A stretch of DNA of 64,000 bases. It comes from Allomyces arbusculus (taxonomy: Eukaryota > Blastocladiomycota > Blastocladiomycetes > Blastocladiales > Blastocladiaceae). The position numbers and the translations under genes were made by a program. Below the pieces are notes generated by a model that ran no database searches, was not told the DNA's origin, and saw nothing but the letters and a program-made list of their open reading frames with translations. Every line of letters starts with the position of its first letter. Position 1 is the stretch's first letter. Location of the stretch: NCBI GenBank assembly GCA_027604705.1, contig JADHYV010000019.1:214197-278196 (forward strand), given 5' to 3'. Shown in pieces: positions 21,910-32,610 of this stretch.

Positions 21910-24096
21910 ATGACTTCAGCTCTTGGATCAAGCGCCGAAATGGCACCGTCGCCACCGTCTCCACCCGTTACGCTCGAGCAAAGCGACGCTGAGCTGCTGG
22001 CTCCCGCCCCGATGGCTCTAGACGCACTGCCGCCAGCGCGCGAGCTGCCCAGGCGGCCGTCCATCGTACGTTCGTTACACCCGGTCGTCTCCCCGTTTTC
22101 AGGCGTCTGGTCGCTGACGACTCGGCTTTTTTTCGCCATTCGGTAGCTGCTCCCGCTCACGCCGAGCGCGCTCTTCGCCGCGAGCAAGGCCGGCACGCTC
22201 ACGAGCGGCCCGCCGTCGCCCACGCCGTCGCCGTCCCCACCGCCACCGCTCCCGCGCTCGCCATCCCCACGCGTGCCATCGGATGCTCTCGCCGCGCGTA
22301 ACCCTGTCTCCATCGCGCCACACTTGCCGGCACCGCCCGCGCCCGCCGATACGACTGCGCCGAACGCGGGCTCTGCAGCGGGCGTCCCCGTCCCGGTCCC
22401 CGTGGCACCACCACGCGACGTCCTGCCGCTGTCCTCGTCTGCGCAGTCCCCGCCGGCGACTCCACCGCCCGCGGCTGCCGCGCGCCTGTGGTCCCTCACC
22501 GCACCCGCGATCCCATTACCGGCCTTCTCGGCTGCGCCTGCATGGCGCCGGTCCCCACCACTCGCTGCTTCGCGGTCGACACCGCGCAGTATCCGTGCCG
22601 CGGCTGCCGCTGCCGCGCGACACCTGCGTCCCGCCACGCCGCATACGCCTTCGCCGACCGCACGCCGCACGCCCGCGCGATCCAGGCGCGGCACTTCTCG
22701 CGCTCGCACGCCCCACTCTTCCCGAGGAGCTCCGCCGGCCACTTCACCCGCAACCGACCCGCTCTCGCCGTATCTCGTCACCTCGACCGCATTCGCATCC
22801 AACTCGCTGATCCACGCGCGCGTGCCCGACCATCTGGGGGTTGTCGTCGTCCCCCCGTCCACGACGTCGGCGGCGCACGCGACACGACGTACACCGATCG
22901 TCGTCGTTCCGCCGCGGTACTCGCGCATTTCCACGGCGCCGATTCGCGCCGACGTCTACCGCGCGGGAAAACGGCGGCAGCAACAGCATCATGCGGAGTC
23001 TGCGCGACTTCCGCCGCCAATAAGTCCCGATGCGCTGCCGGCGGGGTACTTGCCGTCACCCACGGCAACGAGTTCGCCGCCACCGGAACCGTTACGCGGG
23101 CGGAAAGGGCCGCGGGTGGCCGCACGCGCCAGTGAAAGTGCCGATTGGTACGATGAAGAGGAGGTGAATCTCGGGATGGGCGACTCGGACTCGGATTTCG
23201 ATCTCGACCCCGTGGGAACGCCGCGGGACGGCGTGGCCATCGACATGCTTGACGACTACGATGATGGCGGCGGGTACCCCGACAGCACGTGGGCGTTACC
23301 CGGTGCCGCGACCGAGGCGACGCCGCTGCTCGGTGGGAAACCGTCCTCGTCGTCGACAGCAATGGGAAAACCGAATTCCGTATCCCCACCACGCGCATCG
23401 GTCGCGCACCGCACGCACGGCACGCTCACACGCGAACCGTCCTCGCTGTCTGTCTTCTCCGGCGCCGGCCCGATGCGGCTGCTGATTCTCGTCGCGGCGC
23501 TTGTCGCCGTGACCGCCTTCGTCCTCCTCGCCGTCCTGGTCGTCTACGCGTCAACGCACCCGCTCGTCGGATTCACGATCACCGTGCAATCCGTGACTGC
23601 GACCGCGCACGACGCATTCAAGATGCACTTGAACGTCACGGGCCACAACAAGAACTATATGGCTGACGTGGTTTTACGGCAGGAGACCCCGTTACGTACC
23701 GTGCTCGTCGAATGGACCGGCGCGGCTCGAACTTTGGGCGCGCATCCGCCGTTCACCTGTACCGACCTCGACGCGCTGCCGATCCCGTCGGTCGCGCTTG
23801 GTACCGTTGTTTTGCACAAACATAAGAACCATTTCACGTTCCCGCCGGGCCGCACGTCGTGGTGGCGCGTCGCCGCGGATGTCCGGGCGCCGCCGGCTGC
23901 GCAGGAGAGCGACGTGTGGCGGCGGTACCGCGCGAGCGGCAGCGGGAATGGATCAGTGGATCACCAGTATTATCTGGTAATTGCGGGCGAGTACACGTAC
24001 ACGCTCGCGTGGACAAGGCATATGGTGGAGCCCGTGTGTGTTGTACACGTTGCGCCACCGCCCAAGGGGAAGAATGCGACGGCGATGGTGGTGTGA
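21910..24096 (+). CDS. Vac7-like vacuolar membrane protein (single TM, LEA-like C-terminus)
   Basis: Two exons, 21910-22065 and 22147-24096, joined in phase 0, give 701 aa. The first ~490 residues are disordered and rich in Pro, Ser, Ala and Arg, with an acidic patch (YDEEEVNLGMGDSDSDFDLD). A dileucine signal of the [DE]xxxLL type (EATPLL) lies just before the membrane anchor, consistent with vacuolar delivery. A single helix (LLILVAALVAVTAFVLLAVL, about residues 496-520) is followed by YASTHPLVGFTITVQSV and a beta-rich domain with FPPGRTSWWRVAADV. This layout matches Vac7/Tag1-type proteins, in which Vac7 regulates the Fab1 PI3P 5-kinase. The match is by architecture and the membrane-proximal motif only; any fungal single-pass protein with an LEA14-like lumenal domain is an alternative. 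Confidence 0.55.
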
Positions 24097-24468
24097 GCCC
24101 AGCGACTCGGTCGCGCGAGATACATGCCGATTTGGTCACTTGCTTTCTTCTCCACCCTCTCTTTCTCTTCACCCTCCCCCCTCTCCCTTCTTTCGCTGCT
24201 CTCTCAATTTTCCGACTCCTTTTCACGCACCAATACCCTCTCTCCTTGCCCTCTCCCCCTGCCCTCCCTCTGAACCGTCGCTCTAGCTGCCGTGTCGACG
24301 TGTAATGCAACTCCGTAGATGCGCACCCTAAGTCTGGCCCAGTCCGACACGGCCTCACACCCGCCGTTCCTCTTCTCGCACTCAAAACCCTCAAAACCAT
24401 CAGTACCACCCCAGTCTATACTGAACCGCCAAGTCACCAGTTTCCCTCCGCTTCTTCCCACCCCCTCC
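24097..24468. other. Convergent intergenic region
   Basis: About 370 bp between two 3' ends, strongly pyrimidine-rich on the plus strand (long CT stretches at 24143-24290). Presumably 3' UTR and termination sequence for both genes. Confidence 0.4.
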
Positions 24469-27400
24469 TCACCTCGCCGCCCCACCCGCCGGTACCGGCC
24501 CCATTAAACTGCGCGAATTCCACAACGCCTGCAGTCCCGCACTCAGCCCCGCCGCCATGACCCCCGTGAAACTGCCCAGCACCTGGATATTCGCCGGGAT
24601 CCCAAACACGCGCAGGGCATTGATATTCTGGTCTTCGCGGCACGCCTCCGACAGAACCCAGCAGAAGTCGGCGGCGCGCCTTGCGTCGGCCGCGAGCGCT
24701 TGCGTGGTTGGGGACCGGGCGAGCCGTTCGGCGCGGGTCGAGAGCGCGACCTAGACGCGTCGCGTGAGTGGGGGGCCGGAGGAGGAGTGAGTGGGGAGGC
24801 GGAGCGTACCGAGCGCTTGATCAGCGTATACACGTGCGCGGCGCGCATATCGTTCACCAACATGCCGTGGTAGAGCACGTTGACGAGTGCGCACAGCAGG
24901 GTGAGCAGGTTGAACACGCCCATGACGATCCCGACGGGGCCGATCGTAAAGGCGCCGAGCGCGTTGGCGACGACCGAGGCGCCCACGATCAATGCGTAGA
25001 GAATGAAAAAACTAGGTTGGTTGGGTCAGTGAAGAGGAGCGAGGAATAGGGGTAGGTGGCGGGGAAGGAGTACGTACCCGCAATACCACGACAGGCGGAT
25101 CAGGAACGCGCGGCCGTAATCTTGGAGAATTAACCTCGTGTACCACCACATGAGCAGGTTGCGCGACTGGCTCATGTCCAGCCGGATCAGGCCGGGCTTC
25201 GCGCCGCACGGATTATGCGGGGACGCCGGCGGTGGTGGTGCTGCGTCTCCGACGAGCGCAGTCTTTTCGCTGAGAACGGTGTGCGGCGCGTCAGGCGAAA
25301 TGGCGGTCGTTGGGGACGCGGAGGTCGGGCTCGTCGGCGCAGGTGCCGGGGACGGCGACGGTGAAGACGGGGGTGTGGGTTCGGATTGCCGCACAAACCC
25401 GTCCCATAGAATCGCGTTGAGCCGCCGGAACAGGTACTCGCGGCGGTGAAAGTCGACGATGCTAGTTCCATCATGGCGACGGTCAGTACGTGTCGGCAAA
25501 TGATGGGACGCGTGGCAGCGGGGGTGGCAAGCAACGCACCAAATCACAATAAAGCCGTAATTGCTGCTCATGGCCATGAACGTGATCCACATCGAGCACA
25601 CCGTGTAAAGAATCGCCGCCCAGTCGGTCCCGCCCATGATCGGCAAATTGTAGCAGTACCGCACGAGCAGCGGCAACATCGTGTAAATAAAACCTAGGGG
25701 GCAAGGAGCGTGAGTCGCACTGCCAACCCAGGTCGTAACATGGGGGCGGACCTGCGGCAAGGTAGGCCTGCGGCTTGACGGCGGGCCCGCCGTGGCTTTC
25801 GTGCACCAGGTCGTTGATGACGCTCCACATGGACACGCGTTTCGGCGACTTGTTGGAAGCGCCTGCCGGCGGCGACGGTGAACCAGCCGGTGGAGAATGA
25901 GAAGGAACGACCGGTGGTCCATCGACCGTTGTCGTTGTCGGGGACGTTGGCGGCAAATGGGGTGCAGACGCATCGTGGCGGTCGTCCGGACCGGGCGCAT
26001 CCGGCGGTGCCGGCGACGACGGTGGTGACCCCATCGCATTCGAAACCAGCGGGCACGCTCCGGGCGCGAGCGAACCGGCTTCGATTGTGGCCGTACTGCA
26101 CGTGGTCTTGTCAAGGTACGCACCGTACCGCACGCGCAGGTCGTAGATGAGTGCGGGTGCCGCCGGGTCGGCGGGAGCAGGTGCGTCAGGCGAGCCCGGT
26201 GATGGCGGCAGTGGCGGGCGCGCCGACACGGGCATGGCCGCGCGCTGCGTGGATCGCGCGAGAGGGTGGTGGCTGTCGTCGTCGTCGTCGTCGGGAGCGA
26301 GCAAAAAGTGGCCGCTGGTCAAGTCGATCGACTGGCGCACCGACGCGAGCAGGATTTGCAGTTCGACGACGGAACTTGGCGGGTTGTGCCATGCCGTCAG
26401 AACTGGAGAACGCGACGAGGTCAGTTTGTGTGCGGCAAAGCAAATCTTCGAAGCGCGCGGACGTACCTTGGCGATTCCGCACTTGCTCGCGCGACTCAAT
26501 CTCCTCGTCCATTTGCGCCTGCTCAATCGGACTCGTATACGCGTGCTTAGTCGCAACGACGGCGTTGCGAAACAGCCAAATCAGGCAAAAGTTGATGTGC
26601 TCCTCCATCTGAATGTTCCAGTTCGCGGCCAGGCCCGAGCCGTAGAGCACCATGGGTACGAGAAATGCGGCAAAGAAGGTCCATTGCATGACGCACGGAA
26701 AAGACCATTCGAAAAAGGCGCGATTCTGGGCGCGAATCCGGCCGGCGCGCGTAAAGAGAGTGAGCAGGACGGCGCCGGGTGTCCAGTGCACGACGAGTTC
26801 GCGGAAGAAGATCCACGGCTGGAATTGCACGACGGCGAGTGCCTGGAGGTACGGATCGAGTCTGTTGATTGCGGAGCCCGCTGTTGGGTTAGTGCTGCGA
26901 GCCCGCCAATGGAATGAACGGCGAAAAAGTACTTTGTCGGATCAACGCTGATATCCTCATCCTCGGCCGCACTCTCGGCATCAGCGCGTCCCGGCGCGAC
27001 TCCCGCGCGTGCCGTGGCCAGGATACTGTCGACATCGTTCGGTTCCGACTCGGGCACCGGGTGGATCAGGCGGCGCGGCGACTTGCGGTGCAGCAGCTGG
27101 CCCGCGCGAGGGCGTATCAGGCCCGTGGTGGCGGCGGGCACGTAAAGCGACCCGTCGATCCCGCCGGCGACCGACGACTGCATCGACCGGCTGGCGGCGT
27201 GGCTGCTCGAGGTTTCGAGGCTCGTGCGCGTAACTTGGATCTGGAAGAGGGAGCCGCGGCGGCTCGACGGTTTGGTAGGGAGTGGTGCGCCCGATGCGCG
27301 CGTCACGGCAGCCGCGCCACGGTGGTCGAGGTGGTCGGCATGGTCGGCGCCATGGACGCGGGTCGGGTCGGGGATCAGCATGTCGGACGCGGACGCGAGG

Positions 27401-27561
27401 CCGGCAATGGCGGCATCGAGGGCGGCCGAGTGGGCAAAGGCCTTCTTGTCGGACGGGGACGTCGGGGTGGCCGAGACATGGTTGCTGGGGCGGACAGCGG
27501 CGGTCGCAGCGGTGGTTTGGCGGCGGCCCCAGGATCCGTTCGTGGGCAGGCCCGGGTACAT
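24469..27561 (-). CDS. Polytopic membrane protein of unrecognised family
   Basis: I do not recognise this family. Read on the minus strand it starts at MYPGLPTNGSWG (27561) with a long Ser/Thr/Pro-rich N-terminus. Further exons encode hydrophobic segments and conserved-looking motifs: VDPTKYFFAVHSIGG, FQPWIFFRELVVHWTPG, FPCVMQWTFFAAFLVPMVLY, FCLIWLFRNAVVATKHAY, VSMWSVINDLVHESHGG, GFIYTMLPLLVRYCYNLPIM, ILYTVCSMWITFMAMSSNYG, SIVDFHRREYLFRRLNAILW, WWYTRLILQDYGRAFLIRLS and FNLLTLLCALVNVLYHGMLV. It ends ALWNSRSLMGPVPAGGAAR with a TGA at 24469. About eight to ten helices and at least six introns are likely; several intron edges are unresolved. Acidic and Pro-rich loops lie between helices. A transporter or channel-like role is possible, but nothing specific supports it. 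Confidence 0.75.
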
Positions 27562-28077
27562 GGCTGGCTTGGCATGCGTGGTTGCGAGTGCTGAGCGAGT
27601 TGCAGTGAGAACAGCGCGGGTCGTCGCCGTCGGCGTCGTGCAGGGCGTCGGCGCGACGCTGGTGGTGGTGGAGATGGAGGAGGTGGGTGCGGGACGTTTC
27701 TTTGAGCGGTGCGAGACACGCAGTGCGGTCACGTGTGCCGTTGCCTGCGTGCAGGAGGCGCTGCCACAGTGACGGCAGGCAGGCGCGTTTCGCTCCGCAG
27801 TGTCTGCAACGCTCGGGCGCCGACTCGCCCGCGCCGGCAGCAACACCACGCGCTTGCCTGCCCTGGCCAGGATCGTCGCCACCGCCACGCGAGCACACGC
27901 ACCGCACCGCCGTGCCGGCCATCGTCCCTCCACTCGTCACCCACCGTCCATCACCGCGCCGTGCGGTGCACTCCGACTCTTGGCCCGCGCCGACTCGCCA
28001 GCCCTCCGCGACACGACCGCACTTGATCGCCTGTGACTCGCGATCAACCCCGCGCGCTTTCCACCCGCTCTCGCCAA
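27562..28077. other. Divergent intergenic region
   Basis: About 515 bp head-to-head spacer between the polytopic membrane gene and the UBL3 gene. No convincing core-promoter motif recognised. Confidence 0.4.
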
Positions 28078-28832
28078 ATGGCCAGTCCCGCTGCACCGAA
28101 GCCGGGAGCTCCCGCCGCCGCCGCCGCATCATCAGCATCCAGCGATGCGCCCGTCCATCCGTCCAAAGTCTCCCTGACCCTCCTGCTTGTCAGCGGCGAC
28201 CGCCGCGCCGGGTGGCTGTTTGACGCGACAACGACCGTCAAGGGCGTCAAGGCCGCCGTGCTCGCCGCGTGGCCGTCGGGTACCTACCGCCCTGCGGCGC
28301 GCACCGACACGATCCCGGCAATGCTGACGCGGCTCCCACCGTCCGTCCGGTGCTAGAGTGGCCCGGCGACCGACCCACGCACGTCAGCCAGCTCCGGCTG
28401 CTGCACCTCGGCAAGTTCCTCGACGACAACACGACGTTGCAAGGTATTGACGCGATCGCGCCGTGCGCCTTCGGGCGTGCGGTGAAGTCCCGCACCGACT
28501 CGGCGACCCTTGGTTGATCACGCGCGCCATCGCTCCCCGTTTCTCTCGGACCTAGAATCGCACATTGCCCCCGGCGAGACGACCGTCGTGCACTTGCTTG
28601 TCGGCCCGCCCGACCCAAAGCGCGTGAGAGACGGTACTGGCCATTCACGACGCGCATGCGCTCCGTCGGCTCACGGCTGACGCGGTTCTTCGCAATCGTA
28701 GACGAGGCTGCCGCCGCCAAGGCCAGCGGACTCGCCGGTGCCGGGTCGGCCACGTCCGACGACAACGACCCGCGGCGGCAGCGCGACGTGGCGGTCATGG
28801 CCGGGTGCTTTGCCGCGTGTATTATCATGTAA
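28078..28832 (+). CDS. UBL3: UBL3/MUB-type membrane-anchored ubiquitin-fold protein
   Basis: Ubiquitin-like protein predicted to sit on a membrane through a C-terminal lipid; in animals and plants relatives act in protein sorting and E2 recruitment. Four exons, 28078-28279, 28357-28443, 28556-28633 and 28702-28832, all joined in phase 1, give 165 aa. The ubiquitin fold is recognised by VSLTLLLVSGDRRAGWLFDA, then AAWPSEWPGDRP, LRLLHLGKFLDDNTTLQ and ESHIAPGETTVVHLLVG. The protein ends CFAACIIM, where CIIM is a CaaX prenylation box and the upstream Cys could be palmitoylated. An Ala/Gly/Asp-rich linker separates the fold from the tail. The N-terminal 25 residues are an Ala/Pro/Ser-rich extension. 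Confidence 0.9.
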
Positions 28833-29528
28833 AAATTGTGTACTCTATCTCTAGTCTTCGCATCCAATTTGTTTTGGTTGTGCGCGACGTGTCGTTGTGG
28901 TCCCATCAGGAACAAGAGTCGCAGGCACGGTGCACGCCGCGGCCGGCAGCGGTGCCGGTGGCCGGTCGTGGTGCTCAAAGCGGATCAGCGGCGGCCGCGC
29001 GGGGTCAGCGGGAGCGTGCGCTGTCAGCGGCAGATCAGGCGGACGAAACCGACGCGCGGCGGCAGATCAACGCGACCAAGCAACCAAAACGCGTCTCACA
29101 CGGCCCGAGCCGCGCGCGTTCCAAAGCGGTTGCGCCGCGGTCCCACCGCCCACCACAAAGGCCGGCCCACGCCGCGTCGGGTGCGTTCCCTTGCTGGCGT
29201 GCCGCTGGGGCCACGTCAAGCGCAAGGCTCAAGCGATCGCGCGATTCGTGCGCGGTCGTTGCGCCGCGCACCAGCACCGAACAACGCGCGTGCGGTCCCC
29301 CCCCCCCCCCGCCCTGACCAACCGACGCGCGGCCCTCCCGCACCAGCACTCGGCCATGCCGCACCAGCGGCGCACGGCCCTACGGCACCAGCGCGGCCTT
29401 CCGCCGCCGTATAAAACGCGTCCACGGCCCGGCCACCCACCCTCTCTCCCCAAATTCGACGACGACGCAACACCGTCACCGCGATTCACCCTCCCACACC
29501 AACCCAACCACCAGCCCACCCACCCACC
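28833..29528. other. Intergenic, UBL3 to HSP12
   Basis: About 700 bp holding the 3' flank of UBL3 and the HSP12 promoter. It contains a C run near 29287-29301 and a TATA box, listed separately. A 436 aa open frame crossing it is Arg/Pro-rich and spurious. Confidence 0.5.
29407..29413 (+). promoter_or_regulatory. TATA box of HSP12
   Basis: TATAAAA in an otherwise very GC-rich stretch, about 120 bp upstream of the HSP12 start codon. A consensus TATA box fits a strongly inducible stress gene; few other genes in this window show one. Confidence 0.65.
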
Positions 29529-30077
29529 ATGTCGGACACGACTCGCCAGTCTCTCACGGAGCGCGCCAAGGCCGCCATCACCCCGCAGGCTTTCAAAGAC
29601 GATTCGCAGATCGCGCAGGAGGAGGTGCGTGTCGCGCGCCGTGATGTTCCCCTGTCTCATCTCGACAGGCGCGATGCGACGCGGTGCCCGTTCGGCCGCG
29701 CGCCCGATCGCTCGCGACGGCACTCGCGGCATCGTTCGCAACGATGCGCCGCCCCGGACCCCGAACCCGACTGACCACCGCGTCTCCTCGTCCTCCTCCC
29801 CCAGCTGCGCGGCAAGGCCGACAAGGCCCAAGCCTACGCGCAGCCGTCGTCGGAGCGGTCGTACACGCAGACGGCAGCCGATGCCGTGCGCGACGCGACG
29901 GAAGGGTCCGACACGACGGGCATGCGCGCAAAGGCCCACGACACGTGGCAGTCGGCGACGGATAACACGCACACGGGCGGTGCTACGACGCACTCGACGC
30001 ACTCGTCCACGTCGACCGATTCGAACCAGGAAGGGCTGCTCGAGAAGATTGGGAACGCGTTTAGCGGCCGCAAGTAA
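29529..30077 (+). CDS. HSP12: Hsp9/Hsp12-family heat shock protein
   Basis: Small intrinsically disordered stress protein that folds on membranes as amphipathic helices in yeast. Two exons, 29529-29624 and 29805-30077, joined in phase 0, give 122 aa. The signature start is MSDTTRQSLTERAKAAITPQ, followed after the intron by the Lys/Ala/Gln/Asp/Thr-rich body (LRGKADKAQAYAQPSSER, AADAVRDATEG) and the tail GLLEKIGNAFSGRK, which could form a short amphipathic helix. The protein lacks Cys and Trp is single, as is usual for hydrophilins. The intron of 180 nt is long for this genome. A TATA box lies upstream. Confidence 0.88.
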
Positions 30078-31109
30078 GGTCTCGAGCTCGCATTGCAGCG
30101 CCGCCGCGTCGAGGAGATGGACGTTGTCGCGGCCGGTCGCTGATGGGCACTGTGATCGAGGTAGCAGTGAAGTGAGAGCGTGCTGCGCCGTGCGCGTGCG
30201 CGCCTGAGGTTTTCTTGATTCTTTTCTATGATCACCCACCACAATCCACACCACCCCTTAATGCAATACATTTTCTCATTCATTCATATTCACATTCTGC
30301 TTATCGTTGGGAAAGATGGGGAGGGTCGGACTGGATGCTGTCACCATGCAGTTTGCACATGGCCCCACCACCCACTGCAGCGACAGCCGCGTACACAAAA
30401 TGATCAACAACGTGCAATTCCCAGTGCCCTGCCACCGTCCGACCCACCACGGGTTGGTACACTCCGGGCACCGCCTAGGACGATTTATTGCATGCGACAC
30501 GGTTTGAGACCCCGGTGAGTCCTGGCCCCGCCGCGCCCGCGCGCTTTTCCCCTTGGCGATGGCCAGTATAATGCGCAAGCGTGGCCTCAGCCCAGAGTAA
30601 GACATGGTCGTCGAGCCCAACCAGTATCCAAGTCGCAGGGTTTGGGCGACGAGGCGAGCGACGGATTCTCTGCATCGGCCGTGGGGCTGTCGCATCTAGC
30701 GCTGGCCAAGCGCGCCAGCCAACCACAGCCGCGCGCACACCCCCGATTCATTTGACTGCGTCGGCGCTCCTTGACGACTGTTCCTTCGGCTTGGATCGCA
30801 CCGACTCCTACATTTCGACGGCGCCGACGTCCCAGGCTCCCGCAAAAACGCGGTCCGACAGTCTCGGCCACGCCTGGGTGACCTCGTCCTAGCGCGCCAC
30901 CATCGACTGACCCCGACCCAAAAAGCGCGACCGTCCTGACTCACGCCGGACTTTAATCCCAACACGACGTTCACTGTGCCCACCGCCCTTGTCGCTGACC
31001 ACGTCCGGCCGACACGCGTGTTCCTCCTGCACCGAGCGCGTCTTTGCCCACCATCGACGCGTCTGGCGCGGGCGCAAGCGCACTCACACCGACGGTCTTG
31101 TGTGCCGGC
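30078..31109. other. Intergenic, HSP12 to NET-domain gene
   Basis: About 1 kb. The first ~250 bp is A/T-richer and looks like HSP12 3' flank. The remainder could include 5' exons of the NET-domain gene, but I could not identify any. Confidence 0.35.
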
Positions 31110-31348
31110 ATGGTGACTGTCGATCAGTTCAAGGAGCGGCTCGCGGCGCTCAACGCGGGCCAGATGGCCGGGGTGCTGATGTTCTTGACCAGGATGGAGC
31201 CGCAGCCGGACCCTGCCGCGCTCATCCGCACGCTGTCCGTTCAGGGTGCACAGTCCAGTTGAATGTGGCGGCGCTGTCGACAGAGCAGCTCGGGGCGTTA
31301 GAAGAGTATTTGGACGAGATGCGGCCGCGCGGCGGAGGGTTGCGATAA
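31110..31348 (+). CDS. Small NET (extraterminal)-like domain gene, frame discontinuous
   Basis: The NET domain of BET proteins binds chromatin regulators. Here a short reading resembles it: FKERLAALNAGQMAGVLMFL then RMEPQPDPAALIRTLSVQ in one frame, and LNVAALSTEQLGALEEYLDE in another, corresponding to the LP.E.LG.VV and LKPSTLRELE helices. The frames change near 31240-31255. No plausible intron bridges them without deleting the central helix; the exact frame repair would be an 8 nt gap, far too short. Either a sequencing or assembly error, a damaged gene, or exons I have not understood. The start at 31110 (MVTVDQFKERL) is the first ATG; upstream exons are possible. Standalone NET proteins without bromodomains exist, so a missing bromodomain is not decisive. 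Confidence 0.4.
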
Positions 31349-32610
31349 GTGAGACGTGCGCGCAGGAGGGTTTGAGCCACGCTGTGCAGTCGTCGTGGGC
31401 GGGCTGCAGATGCGGGCCGTGATCCAGGCCAGAAGGCACGCTTGCGCCAGAGGTTTTTGTCCCGTTCTCTCTGTAATCACCATTCACGTACCACCACACT
31501 ACAGTCAAGTTTTTCCCTCTTCCATTACCGGGAGCGATGGGACAACGGTCAAACACAAACAGTTCAAGCACTCGCTGGATGCAGTTCACTGGCCAGGATC
31601 GAATACTCACGCCAAACGCTCGAATCCAACATCATGCTGTCGCCGCCCTCATCCCGCTGCAGCTCGCCGTCAAAGCAGTCTCCCAATCGCGGCCGCACCC
31701 GTGCGCCCTCTCCACACGGCCACTTCACGCCCATCGGGGAGCACGCACCCTCCTCTCCCTTCGGCCATGCCCGCGCCCGCACAGCCTAGCTTCCCTCATC
31801 GTCGTCCGCGCGCCCACCGATGCCGGCCCGGCCTGTGCCGCCGCCGCGATCACGGCCGCACGACCGGCATATGGTGGACCGGGCTGTCAAACGTGATCAA
31901 TTTTATCCACGGCGCGACCCGGCCAACTGCGGTCATTGCAATCGTCACCACCCTTAGTTCCGCGCTGCTCCTTTAATTTCCTTTGTGATCAGTCGTCGTC
32001 TCGGGCCGACCCGCACACCGGCCGGCCTTGGCACCCTTAGTGTTGCAAATGCCATGCGGACATGTCGGCCGAAGGGCAGGGACCGAACCCAGGCAGGCGG
32101 CCCATGAACCCGGGCGCTCCCGCAGAACGCCTCTCCTTTCGCCAGTTTTCCTCTCGCCCGGAAAGGTCACGGAAAGGGCTTGAGCGAGGCCCCGGTGACC
32201 ATGTCGCCACTTCTTCTCGAGCGTGGCGCCCCTGTCCCACCATTCTCGCCCATCATTGAACCCGATCACCGCTCACGCGCGCGCAGCAACGCCCCGCTCA
32301 TTCAGGACGAGGCCGCGCGCGTGTGTGCACCGTGCGCTAATCAAGCGCACGCTCATGGGGCCGGACAGACGGCCATGTGCAACAAGGCATCGGAGAAATG
32401 AGAGGGCCGCCTGAGCCTTGGCTGTCCGCTCTCCCTGCTCTCTCTCTTAGCAGCTGCGGCTCTCACTTCGAGTCCAACCACTACCGGCCCCACCAGCGAC
32501 ATACAAGTACTTGGCACGAGGCCGCGCGCCGACCCGACCCTCTGCAGCTGCACGACAAGCACCACGACTGCCTGCACCCGCCCCGACGCTGCCAGTCTTT
32601 TCGCATCGCC
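31349..32610. other. Intergenic, possible small ORF
   Basis: About 1.26 kb. One short ATG frame at 31635-31790 (Ser/Pro/Arg-rich) and a hydrophobic frame ending at 31976 (GLSNVINFIHGATRPTAVIA) are both open, but I could not splice them together in frame, so no gene is claimed. The rest is the 5' flank of the first carbonic anhydrase gene. Confidence 0.35.

Noticed and set aside
21867-22934. 355 aa minus-strand open frame opposite the Vac7-like gene
   Set aside because: Antisense to a Pro/Ser/Ala-rich region; Gly/Arg/Ala mirror composition.
28897-30207. 436 aa plus-strand open frame over HSP12
   Set aside because: Out of frame with the clear HSP12 exons and runs through its intron; Arg/Pro-rich shadow.
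31635-31976. Possible small tail-anchored protein gene
   Set aside because: The Ser/Pro-rich start and the hydrophobic end are in different frames, and every splice I tried introduced a stop.
32030-32120. Second GGTTCGGTCC-like string on the minus strand
   Set aside because: The T stem has mismatches and no D or acceptor arm could be drawn.
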